From an uncultured Peptoniphilus sp. (GTDB lineage: Bacteria > Bacillota > Clostridia > Tissierellales > Peptoniphilaceae), in contig CAMYEJ010000029.1 of assembly GCA_947254665.1 (NCBI GenBank), positions 1-12,177 on the forward strand: a stretch of DNA of 12,177 bases, given 5' to 3'. Shown here piece after piece: positions 1 to 6,519 of this stretch (positions are counted from its first letter, which is position 1; each line of letters begins with the position of its first letter). A model generated the notes under the pieces. The model did not search any database. It was not told the origin of the DNA and was given only the letters and a program-made list of their open reading frames with translations. The translations under genes were made by a program, and so were the position numbers.

Positions 1-252
1 TTTTTTACTGATATCTCTTAAAGCATTCCCAACCGATTTTCTTACATATTCACTCAAATCTTCTTTTAAATTGACTAATCTTTCAATAGCTTCATTCGGA
101 TTTTCTTTAAAATATGGTCTACTCGTCCATATCCTTAATCCTTCTGTTACTGCTCTCCTCGTATTCGGATTATCATTTTCTAACCATTCATCAATTATTG
201 GGAGTGCTTTTTCATATTCTATTTTCTTGCAAAATTCATCAAATGCCTTAGC
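1..252 (-). pseudogene. DNA alkylation repair protein (AlkC/AlkD-like HEAT repeats), 5'-truncated, continues past left edge
   Basis: Reading the minus strand leftward from about 252 gives an uninterrupted frame containing AFDEFCKKI, NTRRAVTEGLRIWTSRPYF and EYVRKSVGNALRDISKK. The pattern of a paired-helix repeat with RRAVTEGLR followed by EYVRKSVGNALRDISK is typical of the DNA alkylation repair HEAT-repeat family (AlkC/AlkD-like glycosylases that remove N3/N7-alkylated bases). The 3' end lies outside the window. Rightward (5') the frame stays open to a stop at 406-408, but there is no ATG in it, the TTG codons at 292-294 and 301-303 lack a Shine-Dalgarno, and the translated text beyond about 252 no longer looks like the family. 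About 100 N-terminal residues expected for the family are therefore missing and appear replaced by repeat-like DNA. I read this as a 5'-truncated, probably non-functional copy. The family call is good; the pseudogene status is inferred. Confidence 0.6.
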
Positions 253-450
253 CGAAATCTTCGATTTCGCAGCAGGTCTCGTGCATAGTTCCAAAGAAAC
301 CAAACAAAGCGAAGGCTGATTTATTGAACTCGACTGCCTCTCAGGGTGACTGTAGTTGTTAGGGTATTTTTTAATATTTTTTGGAATAGATGAGTTAAAT
401 ATAGGTCAGATCCTCCGACTCGCTGCGTTCGCTAAGGATGACTGGAGTTC
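253..450. repeat. Dispersed-repeat-like DNA with two diverged sub-copies
   Basis: This stretch abuts the truncated alkylation repair gene. It starts with a 7-bp inverted repeat, CGAAATC-TTC-GATTTCG (253-269). It then contains two related blocks: about 329-357 (cgactgcctctcagggtgactg) is resembled by about 412-450 (cgactcgctgcg, then ctaaggatgactgg and agttct). The second block is also flanked by ATCCT (410-414) and AGGAT (435-439). It is richer in GC than its AT-rich surroundings. Its minus-strand translation reads like VILSERSESEDL, close to the CHSERSEES-type spurious translations that many genomes show from small dispersed intergenic repeats. No transposase is present, so this would be a non-autonomous or passive repeat. 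Its outer limits cannot be fixed from one copy. Confidence 0.5.
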
Positions 451-502
451 TAAATAATGACCAGTAGAAGTTATAACTTTTTACAAAAAAATCCCCTTCC
501 AT

Positions 503-529
503 TTGCCTAAATTCCATTATTATTATAAA
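503..529 (+). promoter_or_regulatory. Possible promoter of the SLH-protein gene
   Basis: A TTGCCT (503-508) is followed after 15 bp by TATAAA (524-529), in an AT-rich stretch ahead of the SLH gene. The spacing is short, and TATACT at 531-536 is a competing -10 element, so the exact assignment is weak. Confidence 0.3.
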
Positions 530-554
530 ATATACTTTAGAATTTTATTTTATG

Positions 555-559
555 AGGAG
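555..559 (+). promoter_or_regulatory. Ribosome binding site that selects the second ATG of the SLH gene
   Basis: AGGAG at 555-559 sits 4 bases before the ATG at 564. The upstream in-frame ATG at 552 has only A/T-rich sequence before it. This favours a start at 564, giving a signal peptide that begins MKRLYIF. Confidence 0.6.
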
Positions 560-563
560 ATTT

Positions 564-1154
564 ATGAAGAGATTATATATTTTTATTTTATCTGTTATTG
601 TACTTACTTCTACTTTTATAGGTGTAGATGCCCGTTCTTTTAACGATGTGGCGGAAAACGACTGGTTCTATTCCACAGTTTCAGAACTTACAGACAGAAG
701 AATTATTAAGGGTTATGAGGACGGAACTTTTAAACCTTACAATGAAGTGACCTATGCTGAGTTTTTCACCATGATTACCAATACAACTGGTCACGCTCAA
801 GAACCTTTTACAATCGTTCCTAGAAAGTGGTACCTTAATACTTTTAACTTCCTTAATCACAGTGGAGTTCCTGCTGACGAGGCTAAGGCTGATATGCCTA
901 TTTCTAGGGCAGAGATGGCAAGATTTACTTCTCTTATTCTTGAAAAGGTAGTTGGATATAAATTTAATACAGGTTCTGTTTCCTTCAACGACGAAAAGGA
1001 TATAGACAAGGACTACCTTCAATATGTAAAGAATTTGGCTGCTGCAAATATCATAACTGGAGATGATTCTGGTAATTTCTTGCCGGACAAATCTCTTAAC
1101 AGAGCTGAAGCTTCCCAAGTCATCAAAAAGATTTTGGAAATTGTAAGAAACTAA
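564..1154 (+). CDS. Secreted protein consisting of three SLH (S-layer homology) repeats
   Basis: From the ATG at 564 the protein has 196 residues. It begins with a signal peptide (Lys-Arg, then a hydrophobic stretch to about residue 20, with a likely cleavage site after Val-Asp-Ala). The rest is almost entirely three SLH repeats: one from FNDVAENDWFY to about residue 76 with GYEDGTFKP; a diverged second with PISRAEMARF; and a third from FNDEKDIDKDY with GNFLPDKSLNRAE. SLH triplets bind pyruvylated secondary cell-wall polymers, so the product should be non-covalently attached to the outer wall. No separate enzymatic or S-layer domain is present, which is unusual because SLH triplets normally anchor another domain. 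Repeat 1 has TYAE in place of the usual TRAE-type motif; repeats 2 and 3 keep RAE. The gene appears monocistronic, with a terminator 11 bp after its stop. Its exact role is unknown. Confidence 0.85.
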   Translation: MKRLYIFILSVIVLTSTFIGVDARSFNDVAENDWFYSTVSELTDRRIIKGYEDGTFKPYNEVTYAEFFTMITNTTGHAQEPFTIVPRKWYLNTFNFLNHSGVPADEAKADMPISRAEMARFTSLILEKVVGYKFNTGSVSFNDEKDIDKDYLQYVKNLAAANIITGDDSGNFLPDKSLNRAEASQVIKKILEIVRN

Positions 1155-1164
1155 ATAAAAAATT

Positions 1165-1190
1165 AAACGACTAGTAATAGTCGTTTTTTT
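1165..1190. terminator. Probably bidirectional intrinsic terminator between convergent genes
   Basis: A 9-bp stem, AAACGACTA-GTAA-TAGTCGTTT, is followed on the plus strand by a run of T to 1190. On the minus strand the same hairpin is followed by AATTTTTTA. It lies between the SLH gene (ending 1154) and the convergent gene ending at 1223, so it can serve both. Confidence 0.85.
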
Positions 1191-1222
1191 TACATCTACA
1201 TTTTCTTATTTAAATTTTTTAC

Positions 1223-2020
1223 TTAAAACTTTATATATCCAGATCCGACTCCTATATCAAGCCCTTCTAATATCGCTTTTTTTGCGTTCTTTTGTAGGCT
1301 TGTCTCCTCCGGATAGAGAAATTTATCTTCTAGTCGTTTCAAAAATATTCTTTCTTCTGGTTGATGCGTGTCGAAATTCATTTCTATGTGAGTGAACTTA
1401 TCCCTAAATTTTACTATGTTTGAATTTTCATCTAGTATCCGATCTAGATTCAAAGAAAGGATCCAAGACTGACAATAAAAATATTTAATTCCCTTATCAT
1501 TGTAAAATTTCTTTGCCTGGTCAAAGGAACTATCCACCTCATCAGAATCTAATTGGCCGTCTTCTGGAATGTGTACAGATAAAAACTCCTCTCCTTCTTT
1601 TATAGGACCGAGATTTTTATTTGCCCTAGTCTTTTCATATTGAAGTCTTCCGAGTCTTATAACTTTTAAATCTAAACTTCGAGCGACCCAATCCAGTTCA
1701 TCGATTCCCCATCTTCCATGCTTTTTCTTATAATCATTCGCCCAAATTCTAATATCTTTCATGGAGTCCACATAGATATCTTCTGTGATACTTCTTTTTT
1801 TATATTCTTCATAAGTAGAAAGTGCAAGTTCCAAGTAAACCTTAAGCGCCAAAATTTCTCCGTCTTCTTTATTTTTTATCATTGATTTGAAACGAGAAAA
1901 ATCTTCGTAGTAGATCTTCTTTAAATCTTCTAAAGTTTTTTCATTAAATTTATAGGACTCTAGTTCTTTTACAAGCTCCTTATGTAGTCCAATTCTATTT
2001 TCCAACTTTTTTAAATCCAT
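1223..2020 (-). CDS. GNAT-like acyltransferase-domain protein (DUF5596/GNAT_C type)
   Basis: The protein has 265 residues with no signal peptide or membrane segment, so it is cytoplasmic. The N-terminal half (to about residue 100) is helical and charged. The C-terminal half has a recognisable series of motifs: IRLGRLQYE (121-129), LSVHIPEDGQLD (147-158), SSFDQAKKFY (164-173), CQSWILS (183-189) and NSNIVKFRDKF (199-209). This order is what I recall for the acyltransferase-domain proteins split into an N-terminal NAT_N (DUF5596) and a C-terminal GNAT_C domain. The substrate is unknown for the family, and calling it a transferase rests on fold similarity. The ATG at 2020 is preceded by GAGGG with a short spacer. 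The gene is monocistronic, with its own promoter (2044-2072) and a shared terminator (1165-1190). The specific family assignment is from memory of the motifs. Confidence 0.75.
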   Translation of the reverse strand: MDLKKLENRIGLHKELVKELESYKFNEKTLEDLKKIYYEDFSRFKSMIKNKEDGEILALKVYLELALSTYEEYKKRSITEDIYVDSMKDIRIWANDYKKKHGRWGIDELDWVARSLDLKVIRLGRLQYEKTRANKNLGPIKEGEEFLSVHIPEDGQLDSDEVDSSFDQAKKFYNDKGIKYFYCQSWILSLNLDRILDENSNIVKFRDKFTHIEMNFDTHQPEERIFLKRLEDKFLYPEETSLQKNAKKAILEGLDIGVGSGYIKF

Positions 2021-2043
2021 TTTGCCCTCATTTCTCTATCTAA

Positions 2044-2072
2044 ATTATATATCAATGGGTTATAATTTTTAA
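2044..2072 (-). promoter_or_regulatory. Promoter of the GNAT-like gene
   Basis: On the minus strand TTAAAA (2072-2067, four of six to the -35 consensus) is separated by exactly 17 bp from a perfect TATAAT (2049-2044). It lies about 25-50 bp before the start codon at 2020 and downstream of the comF terminator. Confidence 0.5.
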
Positions 2073-2128
2073 CTCTGAATCTTTATTTGCAAATTTTTTA
2101 ATAAATCCCTTTACCTACAAAAATACAA

Positions 2129-2157
2129 TAAAAAAAGCAATCTTTCGACTGCTTTTT
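2129..2157 (-). terminator. Intrinsic terminator after comF (end of the long minus-strand gene run)
   Basis: Minus-strand reading: AAAAAGCAGTC, loop GAAA, GATTGCTTTTT, then more T. The stem is 11 bp with one G-U pair and a GNRA-type tetraloop, followed by a T-run. It begins 15 bp after the comF stop codon. Confidence 0.9.
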
Positions 2158-2172
2158 AATTTATTTATACTC

Positions 2173-2766
2173 TTAATGGGCGAGGACGATTACATACACA
2201 TCTTCTGCTCCTGCTTTTTTCAGTGCCTTCGCCGTTTCTTCCACCGTTGCTCCAGTGGTTAGTACGTCATCTATTAATAGCACTTTTTCTCCATTTAATT
2301 TTTCGCTTTCAAAGGCATCTCTCAAATTTAATTTTCTCTCTACAAAACTAAGTCCTATTTGATCCTTGGTGTTTTTCTTCTTTTTTAAAACTTCTCTAAC
2401 TTCTATACCCGTCATATTTTCTATTTCTTCTGCTATGAGTTTCAGTTGGTTGTAGCCTCTCTTTAAGTACGCTGCTCTAGTCATAGGAATATAGGTTAAG
2501 AAGTCTATCTTTGTAGATAGTTTTTCTCGAAATATTTCTTCTATGATTATTTCTGCAAAGGTTTTGTAAAAATGGGTTTCGTCGTTAAATTTGTACCTCT
2601 TTATGATTTCTCTAAGGAATCTATTGTAATTTAAACAGATATTTATATCTGTAATTCCATCTAGTTTTATCTTCGGAGTATCAAAGTCGAGGTTTGAGTA
2701 GCAATCTTTGCAGAGCCCGGCTTTATATTTTTGATTGGTGCAATTTTCACATCTAGATAAATCCAT
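2173..2766 (-). CDS. comF: ComF family protein (phosphoribosyltransferase-like)
   Basis: The protein has 197 residues. An N-terminal four-cysteine zinc-finger-like element (C6-x2-C9, C19-x2-C22) is followed by a type I phosphoribosyltransferase domain. That domain carries the PRPP-binding loop VLLIDDVLTTGAT (162-174), preceded by the ComF-typical IPMTRAAYLKRGYNQ segment. ComFC proteins are needed for natural DNA uptake in several Gram-positive bacteria and are thought to act in the cytoplasm with the ComFA helicase; the biochemical reaction is not settled. Here the neighbour is recD2 rather than comFA. The ATG at 2766 overlaps the 3' end of recD2 by 14 bp and is preceded by AGAGGA, which indicates translational coupling. 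It is the last gene of the run, followed by a strong terminator. Length is slightly short for the family but complete. Confidence 0.9.
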   Translation of the reverse strand: MDLSRCENCTNQKYKAGLCKDCYSNLDFDTPKIKLDGITDINICLNYNRFLREIIKRYKFNDETHFYKTFAEIIIEEIFREKLSTKIDFLTYIPMTRAAYLKRGYNQLKLIAEEIENMTGIEVREVLKKKKNTKDQIGLSFVERKLNLRDAFESEKLNGEKVLLIDDVLTTGATVEETAKALKKAGAEDVYVIVLAH

Positions 2767-4957
2767 AGATCTTCCTCTTCTCCCAGGTGGTGATGATTTT
2801 ATCTTTGAGACCTGTGTACCTTCTCATAACGTGGTTGTTATTGACCATTATGTCTAGATATTTTCTATCTCCAACTAGCACAACCATTTCAGATGCTCTC
2901 GTGATAGCTGTATATAGTAAATTTCTTGAAAGGAGCATAATCGGTGCTGAGTGTAGTGGAATTATAACCGCGCGAAACTCTGACCCTTGGGACTTGTGAA
3001 TGGTGCTTGCGTAGGCTAGGGTCAGCTCCGATAGATTTTCCATCGGGTACTCAACTCTTTTTATTTCGTCGAAGACCACCCACATCTCATGATTTTCTTT
3101 ATCGATGGATTCAATCATACCAAGTTCTCCATTGAATACGCCCATTCCTTCTTCTTGGTATATTTCCGATTCAGAACTAAATTCCAAATTATAATTGTTT
3201 TTAATCTGCATTACCTTGTCATTTTCGCGGAAGATTCTGCCGAAGGATACAATTTCATCTCCAGATTTTGGATTGAGTGCTTCCTGCAAGGTCTTGTTCA
3301 AGTTGTCCACACCGACTATGCCCTTTTTCATCGGGCTTAGCACCTGGATATCTCTTATGGAATCGAGGTTTTTAAATGCTGGAAGCCTATCTTTTACAAG
3401 ATCTATGATTGTGTTTAAAGTTCCAGTAGGGTCCGGACTTTCTATAAAGAAAAAGTCTTTGGATTTGTTGTCCAAGATTGGTCTTATGCCTTTATTTATT
3501 CTGTGGGCGTTCTCGATTATAAGTGATCCTTCTTCCTGTCTGAAGATTTCATTTAAATATACCACATGAATTATTTTCGATTCGATGATGTCCTTTAAAA
3601 CATTTCCTGCTCCCACAGAAGGAAGCTGATCCTTATCTCCTACGAGGACGAGCCTTATCTCTTCTGAAATGGCTTTTAATATATTGTGCATAAGAAATAG
3701 ATCTACCATGGAGCACTCGTCAACTATGAGTACGTCGCAGTCCAGTTCTTCCATCTCCTGTATGTTCGCTCCCGGTTTTATTTCCAAGAGTTTGTGCAGG
3801 GTTGACGCTGGTCTCTTGGTGGCTTCTTCTATTCTCTTCGCCGCTCTTCCAGTTGGGGCTGCAAGACTTACCTTGAGGCCTTCTTTTTCGCAGAGGTCGA
3901 TGATGGTTGTAAGGGTTGTGGTCTTACCTGTACCAGGACCTCCTGTGATGACGGTGACTCCATTTTGGAGCGCTTCTTCCACAGCTTTTTTCTGATTCCT
4001 CGCGAGATGGATTCCCTTTCTATCTTCTATTTCTTCGATTTCATCTTCAATATTTAATTTAATCGGGTATTTTTTCGATGCGAGTTTTGTAAGAACTCCC
4101 GCCACGAAGTTTTCCGCCTTGTAGTAGTTGGTGAAGTAGCAACTGTCCACATCACCTATTCTTTCTATGTAGAAAAATCTATCGAAGGCAAGGCTATTTA
4201 TCTGACTTTCCACCTGTTCAATGGTGACTCCCAAAACTTGTGCAGATTTCTTCACGAGAATCTCCCTTGGAAGATAGGTGTGGCCTTCCAAATTTCCTTG
4301 AGAGAGGATGTACTTTATGCCCGATTTGATTCTGAATGGGTCGTCCTTTTGAAAGCCGAGGTTCATGGCGATTTCGTCTGCAGTTTTAAATCCGATGCCC
4401 TTTATTTCCTCCGCCAAGATGTATGGATTTTCTCTTACGATCTTTTCGCTATCGTCTTTGAAAACTTGGTATACCCTCATGGCGAGGTTTGAAGTCATGT
4501 TTAATTTCCCGAAGAACATAATTACAGATTTTGCTTCCTTGGTCTCTTGGAGAGCTTCCATCATCTTTTCAAATTTAACTGGTCCGATACCTTCCACTTC
4601 TTTTAATCTCTCTGGAGTTTCTTCCAAGATTTTAAATGTTTCCATGCCAAACTTGTCATAAATGGATTTTGCAGTCTTCTCTCCTACGTATGGAATAAGC
4701 CCAGATGATAGATATGCTATGACTCCGGACTTTGTGTCGGGAAGTATCTCTTCAAAATGTTCAAATTTAAATTGTTCTCCATATTTGTTATGAAATACCA
4801 TGTTGCCGCTGAATTTATAGCGCAGACCTTCCTTGATGGTCATGCCATTTCCAGTTGCAACTAGATCAGTATCTTCACTTATGGTTCGAAGAACGCACCA
4901 TCCATTCTCTTCATTTCTAAAGATGATACGCTCGACGATTGCTTCTATCTCTAACAT
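2753..4957 (-). CDS. recD2: RecD2-type ATP-dependent 5'-3' DNA helicase (SF1B, RecD/TraA family)
   Basis: The protein has 734 residues, in the normal range for RecD2. An N-terminal OB-like domain (about 1-75) is followed by helix-hairpin-helix segments (about 79-135, including VEGIGPVKFEKM). The SF1 helicase core starts with the Q-motif glutamine (Q322) in LARNQKKAV. It then shows Walker A GGPGTGKTT (339-347), Walker B VDECSMVD (412-419), GDKDQLPSVGAG (440-451), STIHKSQGSEF (651-661) and arginine-finger motif LLYTAITRA (680-688). All key motifs are intact. RecD2 enzymes act outside RecBCD, in replication-fork and mismatch or recombination-linked repair. The gene starts 4 bp after the stop of the membrane protein gene and overlaps comF at its end. 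Its own Shine-Dalgarno is weak (GAAGTGAT), so coupling to the upstream gene is likely. Confidence 0.95.
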   Translation of the reverse strand: MLEIEAIVERIIFRNEENGWCVLRTISEDTDLVATGNGMTIKEGLRYKFSGNMVFHNKYGEQFKFEHFEEILPDTKSGVIAYLSSGLIPYVGEKTAKSIYDKFGMETFKILEETPERLKEVEGIGPVKFEKMMEALQETKEAKSVIMFFGKLNMTSNLAMRVYQVFKDDSEKIVRENPYILAEEIKGIGFKTADEIAMNLGFQKDDPFRIKSGIKYILSQGNLEGHTYLPREILVKKSAQVLGVTIEQVESQINSLAFDRFFYIERIGDVDSCYFTNYYKAENFVAGVLTKLASKKYPIKLNIEDEIEEIEDRKGIHLARNQKKAVEEALQNGVTVITGGPGTGKTTTLTTIIDLCEKEGLKVSLAAPTGRAAKRIEEATKRPASTLHKLLEIKPGANIQEMEELDCDVLIVDECSMVDLFLMHNILKAISEEIRLVLVGDKDQLPSVGAGNVLKDIIESKIIHVVYLNEIFRQEEGSLIIENAHRINKGIRPILDNKSKDFFFIESPDPTGTLNTIIDLVKDRLPAFKNLDSIRDIQVLSPMKKGIVGVDNLNKTLQEALNPKSGDEIVSFGRIFRENDKVMQIKNNYNLEFSSESEIYQEEGMGVFNGELGMIESIDKENHEMWVVFDEIKRVEYPMENLSELTLAYASTIHKSQGSEFRAVIIPLHSAPIMLLSRNLLYTAITRASEMVVLVGDRKYLDIMVNNNHVMRRYTGLKDKIITTWEKRKIYGFI

Positions 4958-4961
4958 AGTA

Positions 4962-5621
4962 TCACTTCGCCAATCTTAATTTACTTTCCTTGCCCTGGTA
5001 GACGTATGTGACTTCAACACCACCATCCACCTTTTTCACAGATTTTATTTTAAATAATTCCTTTGGAACTTCTATGGTCTCTGCAACTTTTTCCTTTATA
5101 TATTCTTCTGTCTTCAGTTTCTTCTCGTTTATATAGTCGGTTACAAATGGGATGGTCTTCGTGGTATAGTAACTGTAACCGCAATAGAGTAGAAACACGA
5201 GGATTGAAAGTTTTATTAATAAGAAGAATAGTTTTATACCATTAGATACAAATGCGAATAGGTCTGCCAATGCTCGAAACGGTCTAAATCCCCTTTTACG
5301 TTTTGGCTTTCTGTAATATTCGTATTCATCGTCGTCATCGTAGTAATCATATTCATCATCAGAGCCTCTATCTAAACCATCTTCGTAATATTCATCCCTG
5401 TTGTCATTACTAAATATCATAAATTTCTTCTTTTTCTTTTTATTTTTATTCTTCTTTAAAGCTTTTGGTCTTTCTTCGTAATCGTCTAAATCTTCTTCAA
5501 AGGATTCTTCCTCTTCTGATTCAGTTCTCATATTTTCAAGTTGTAGCTCTTCATTTAATTTCCTTGCCACTTCATCCATTGGAAGTGTGTCTTCTAATCT
5601 ATCCTTCATTGCACGAAACAA
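4962..5621 (-). CDS. Uncharacterised single-pass membrane protein with highly charged low-complexity N-terminal region
   Basis: I do not recognise this 219-residue protein. What is visible: an N-terminal part of about 111 residues with strong charge blocks, namely acidic (35-50), a lysine run (55-66), acidic and Tyr-rich (81-103) and basic (104-114, KPKRKRG). One hydrophobic segment follows at about 127-152, then a C-terminal domain of about 65 residues ending in a small beta-like segment (VEVTYVYQGKESKLRL). The positive residues before the membrane segment suggest N-inside, C-outside. Translation starts at TTG (5621-5619), because GGAGGAAGG (5635-5627) sits 5 bases upstream; the first ATG (5609) is too far from it. 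The start overlaps the end of the ATPase gene by 23 bp, and recD2 begins 4 bp after the stop, so it is translated within the run. A role in envelope organisation or peptide uptake is only a guess from position. Confidence 0.75.
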   Translation of the reverse strand: MFRAMKDRLEDTLPMDEVARKLNEELQLENMRTESEEEESFEEDLDDYEERPKALKKNKNKKKKKKFMIFSNDNRDEYYEDGLDRGSDDEYDYYDDDDEYEYYRKPKRKRGFRPFRALADLFAFVSNGIKLFFLLIKLSILVFLLYCGYSYYTTKTIPFVTDYINEKKLKTEEYIKEKVAETIEVPKELFKIKSVKKVDGGVEVTYVYQGKESKLRLAK

Positions 5622-6519
5622 AGTGGCCTTCCTCCACTTCTACTAGGCAGTTTTTACTATTCTTTCCACTGCAGTTAACTCTATGTTTACAATTTTCTTT
5701 TAATTTTACAAGCTTATCTGAATTATCCTCAAGTTCGATCTTTTTATCCCAAGGATTCTGTTTCGGTATTGCTGAAAGAAGTCTCCTTGTGTATGGATGG
5801 ACTGGATTATTAAATATTTTTTCCGTCTTTGCCATCTCCACTACCTTTCCATGGTACATAACCACCACTCTGTCAGCGACATGTTCCACCACTGCAAGGT
5901 CGTGGGAGATAAATATCATGGAGAGATTCATCTTTTCTTTAAGTTCGTTTAAAAGATTTATTATATGTGCCTGGATTGACACGTCTAGTGCTGATGTAGG
6001 TTCATCTGCAATTATAAGTCTTGGGTGAGGTGCCAGTGCTCTTGCTATGGCAATTCTCTGTCTCTGCCCTCCGGAAAACTCGTGGGGATATCTATCATAG
6101 GTAAAACTTGAGAGTCCAGATAGCTCCATGGTCTCAAGGACCCTTTCTCTCAGTTCCTTTCCTCTTAATCCGCTTATATTTCTCGCACCTTCTGCGATAA
6201 TCTGTCCAGTCTTCATTCTAGGATTTAGAGATGAATATGGATCTTGGAAAATCATTTGAACCTGTTTTCTATATTCTACCAGTTCTATGCTGGTCATGTC
6301 GAAAATATTTTTATCCATGTAGAATGCCTTGCCTTCTACTCCTTCGTAGAGGTTCATGATGCATCTAGCCACTGTGCTTTTTCCAGATCCGCTCTCTCCT
6401 ACTATTGCCAAGGTTTCATTCTCTTTTAAATCGAAGGACACTCCGTCCACCGCGCGGACTTCTCTTCCCTTGGATTTAAATACCATGGTCAAATCTCTTA
6501 CTTCTAAAATATTACTCAT
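5599..6519 (-). CDS. oppF: Oligopeptide ABC transporter ATP-binding protein (OppF/DppF type)
   Basis: Second ATPase of the peptide importer; it hydrolyses ATP on the cytoplasmic face and forms a heterodimer with the OppD-like protein. In the 310-residue reading from 6531: Walker A GESGSGKST (45-53), Q-loop MIFQDP (Q96), signature FSGGQRQ (152-158), Walker B LIIADEP (172-178), D-loop SALD and switch His210. The C-terminal Opp/Dpp extension includes HPYTRRLL and four cysteines (281, 287, 295, 307). I prefer the ATG at 6519 (MSNILEV), because GGTGAT lies 4 bases before it and the resulting product matches the family start. ATGs at 6522 and 6531 are alternatives. The start overlaps the oppD stop, and the 3' end overlaps the membrane protein gene. 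The oppF versus dppF name reflects family only; substrate is not readable from sequence. Confidence 0.92.
   Translation of the reverse strand: MSNILEVRDLTMVFKSKGREVRAVDGVSFDLKENETLAIVGESGSGKSTVARCIMNLYEGVEGKAFYMDKNIFDMTSIELVEYRKQVQMIFQDPYSSLNPRMKTGQIIAEGARNISGLRGKELRERVLETMELSGLSSFTYDRYPHEFSGGQRQRIAIARALAPHPRLIIADEPTSALDVSIQAHIINLLNELKEKMNLSMIFISHDLAVVEHVADRVVVMYHGKVVEMAKTEKIFNNPVHPYTRRLLSAIPKQNPWDKKIELEDNSDKLVKLKENCKHRVNCSGKNSKNCLVEVEEGHFVSCNEG
5627..5635 (-). promoter_or_regulatory. Strong Shine-Dalgarno inside the oppF-like gene that defines a TTG start
   Basis: GGAGGAAGG on the minus strand lies within the last codons of the upstream ATPase gene, 5 bases before the TTG at 5621-5619. It is the reason the downstream start is placed at TTG instead of the ATG at 5609. 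Confidence 0.7.

Noticed and set aside
71..319. Plus-strand open frame opposite the alkylation repair gene.
   Set aside because: The opposite strand carries clear family motifs; this frame is a shadow and has no recognisable content.
253..450. CRISPR array or insertion sequence.
   Set aside because: There are only two diverged blocks, with no regular spacing, no spacer structure, no terminal repeats of insertion-sequence length and no transposase.
468..479. Perfect palindrome AAGTTATAACTT as a possible operator or terminator.
   Set aside because: It is made almost only of A and T in an AT-rich gap, is short, and has no second copy near a promoter, so chance is a sufficient explanation.
395..517. 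A 40-codon minus-strand open frame (start ATG at 517, stop at 395-397).
   Set aside because: It lacks a clear Shine-Dalgarno, its second half is repeat-derived sequence, and its first half does not resemble the missing N-terminus of the alkylation repair protein.
681..1118. Long minus-strand open frame inside the SLH gene.
   Set aside because: It is antisense to well-conserved SLH repeats, has no ribosome site, and its translation has no family-like features.
5465..6028. Plus-strand open frame of 187 codons across the oppF and membrane protein genes.
   Set aside because: It overlaps intact ABC ATPase motifs on the other strand and shows composition expected of an antisense shadow.
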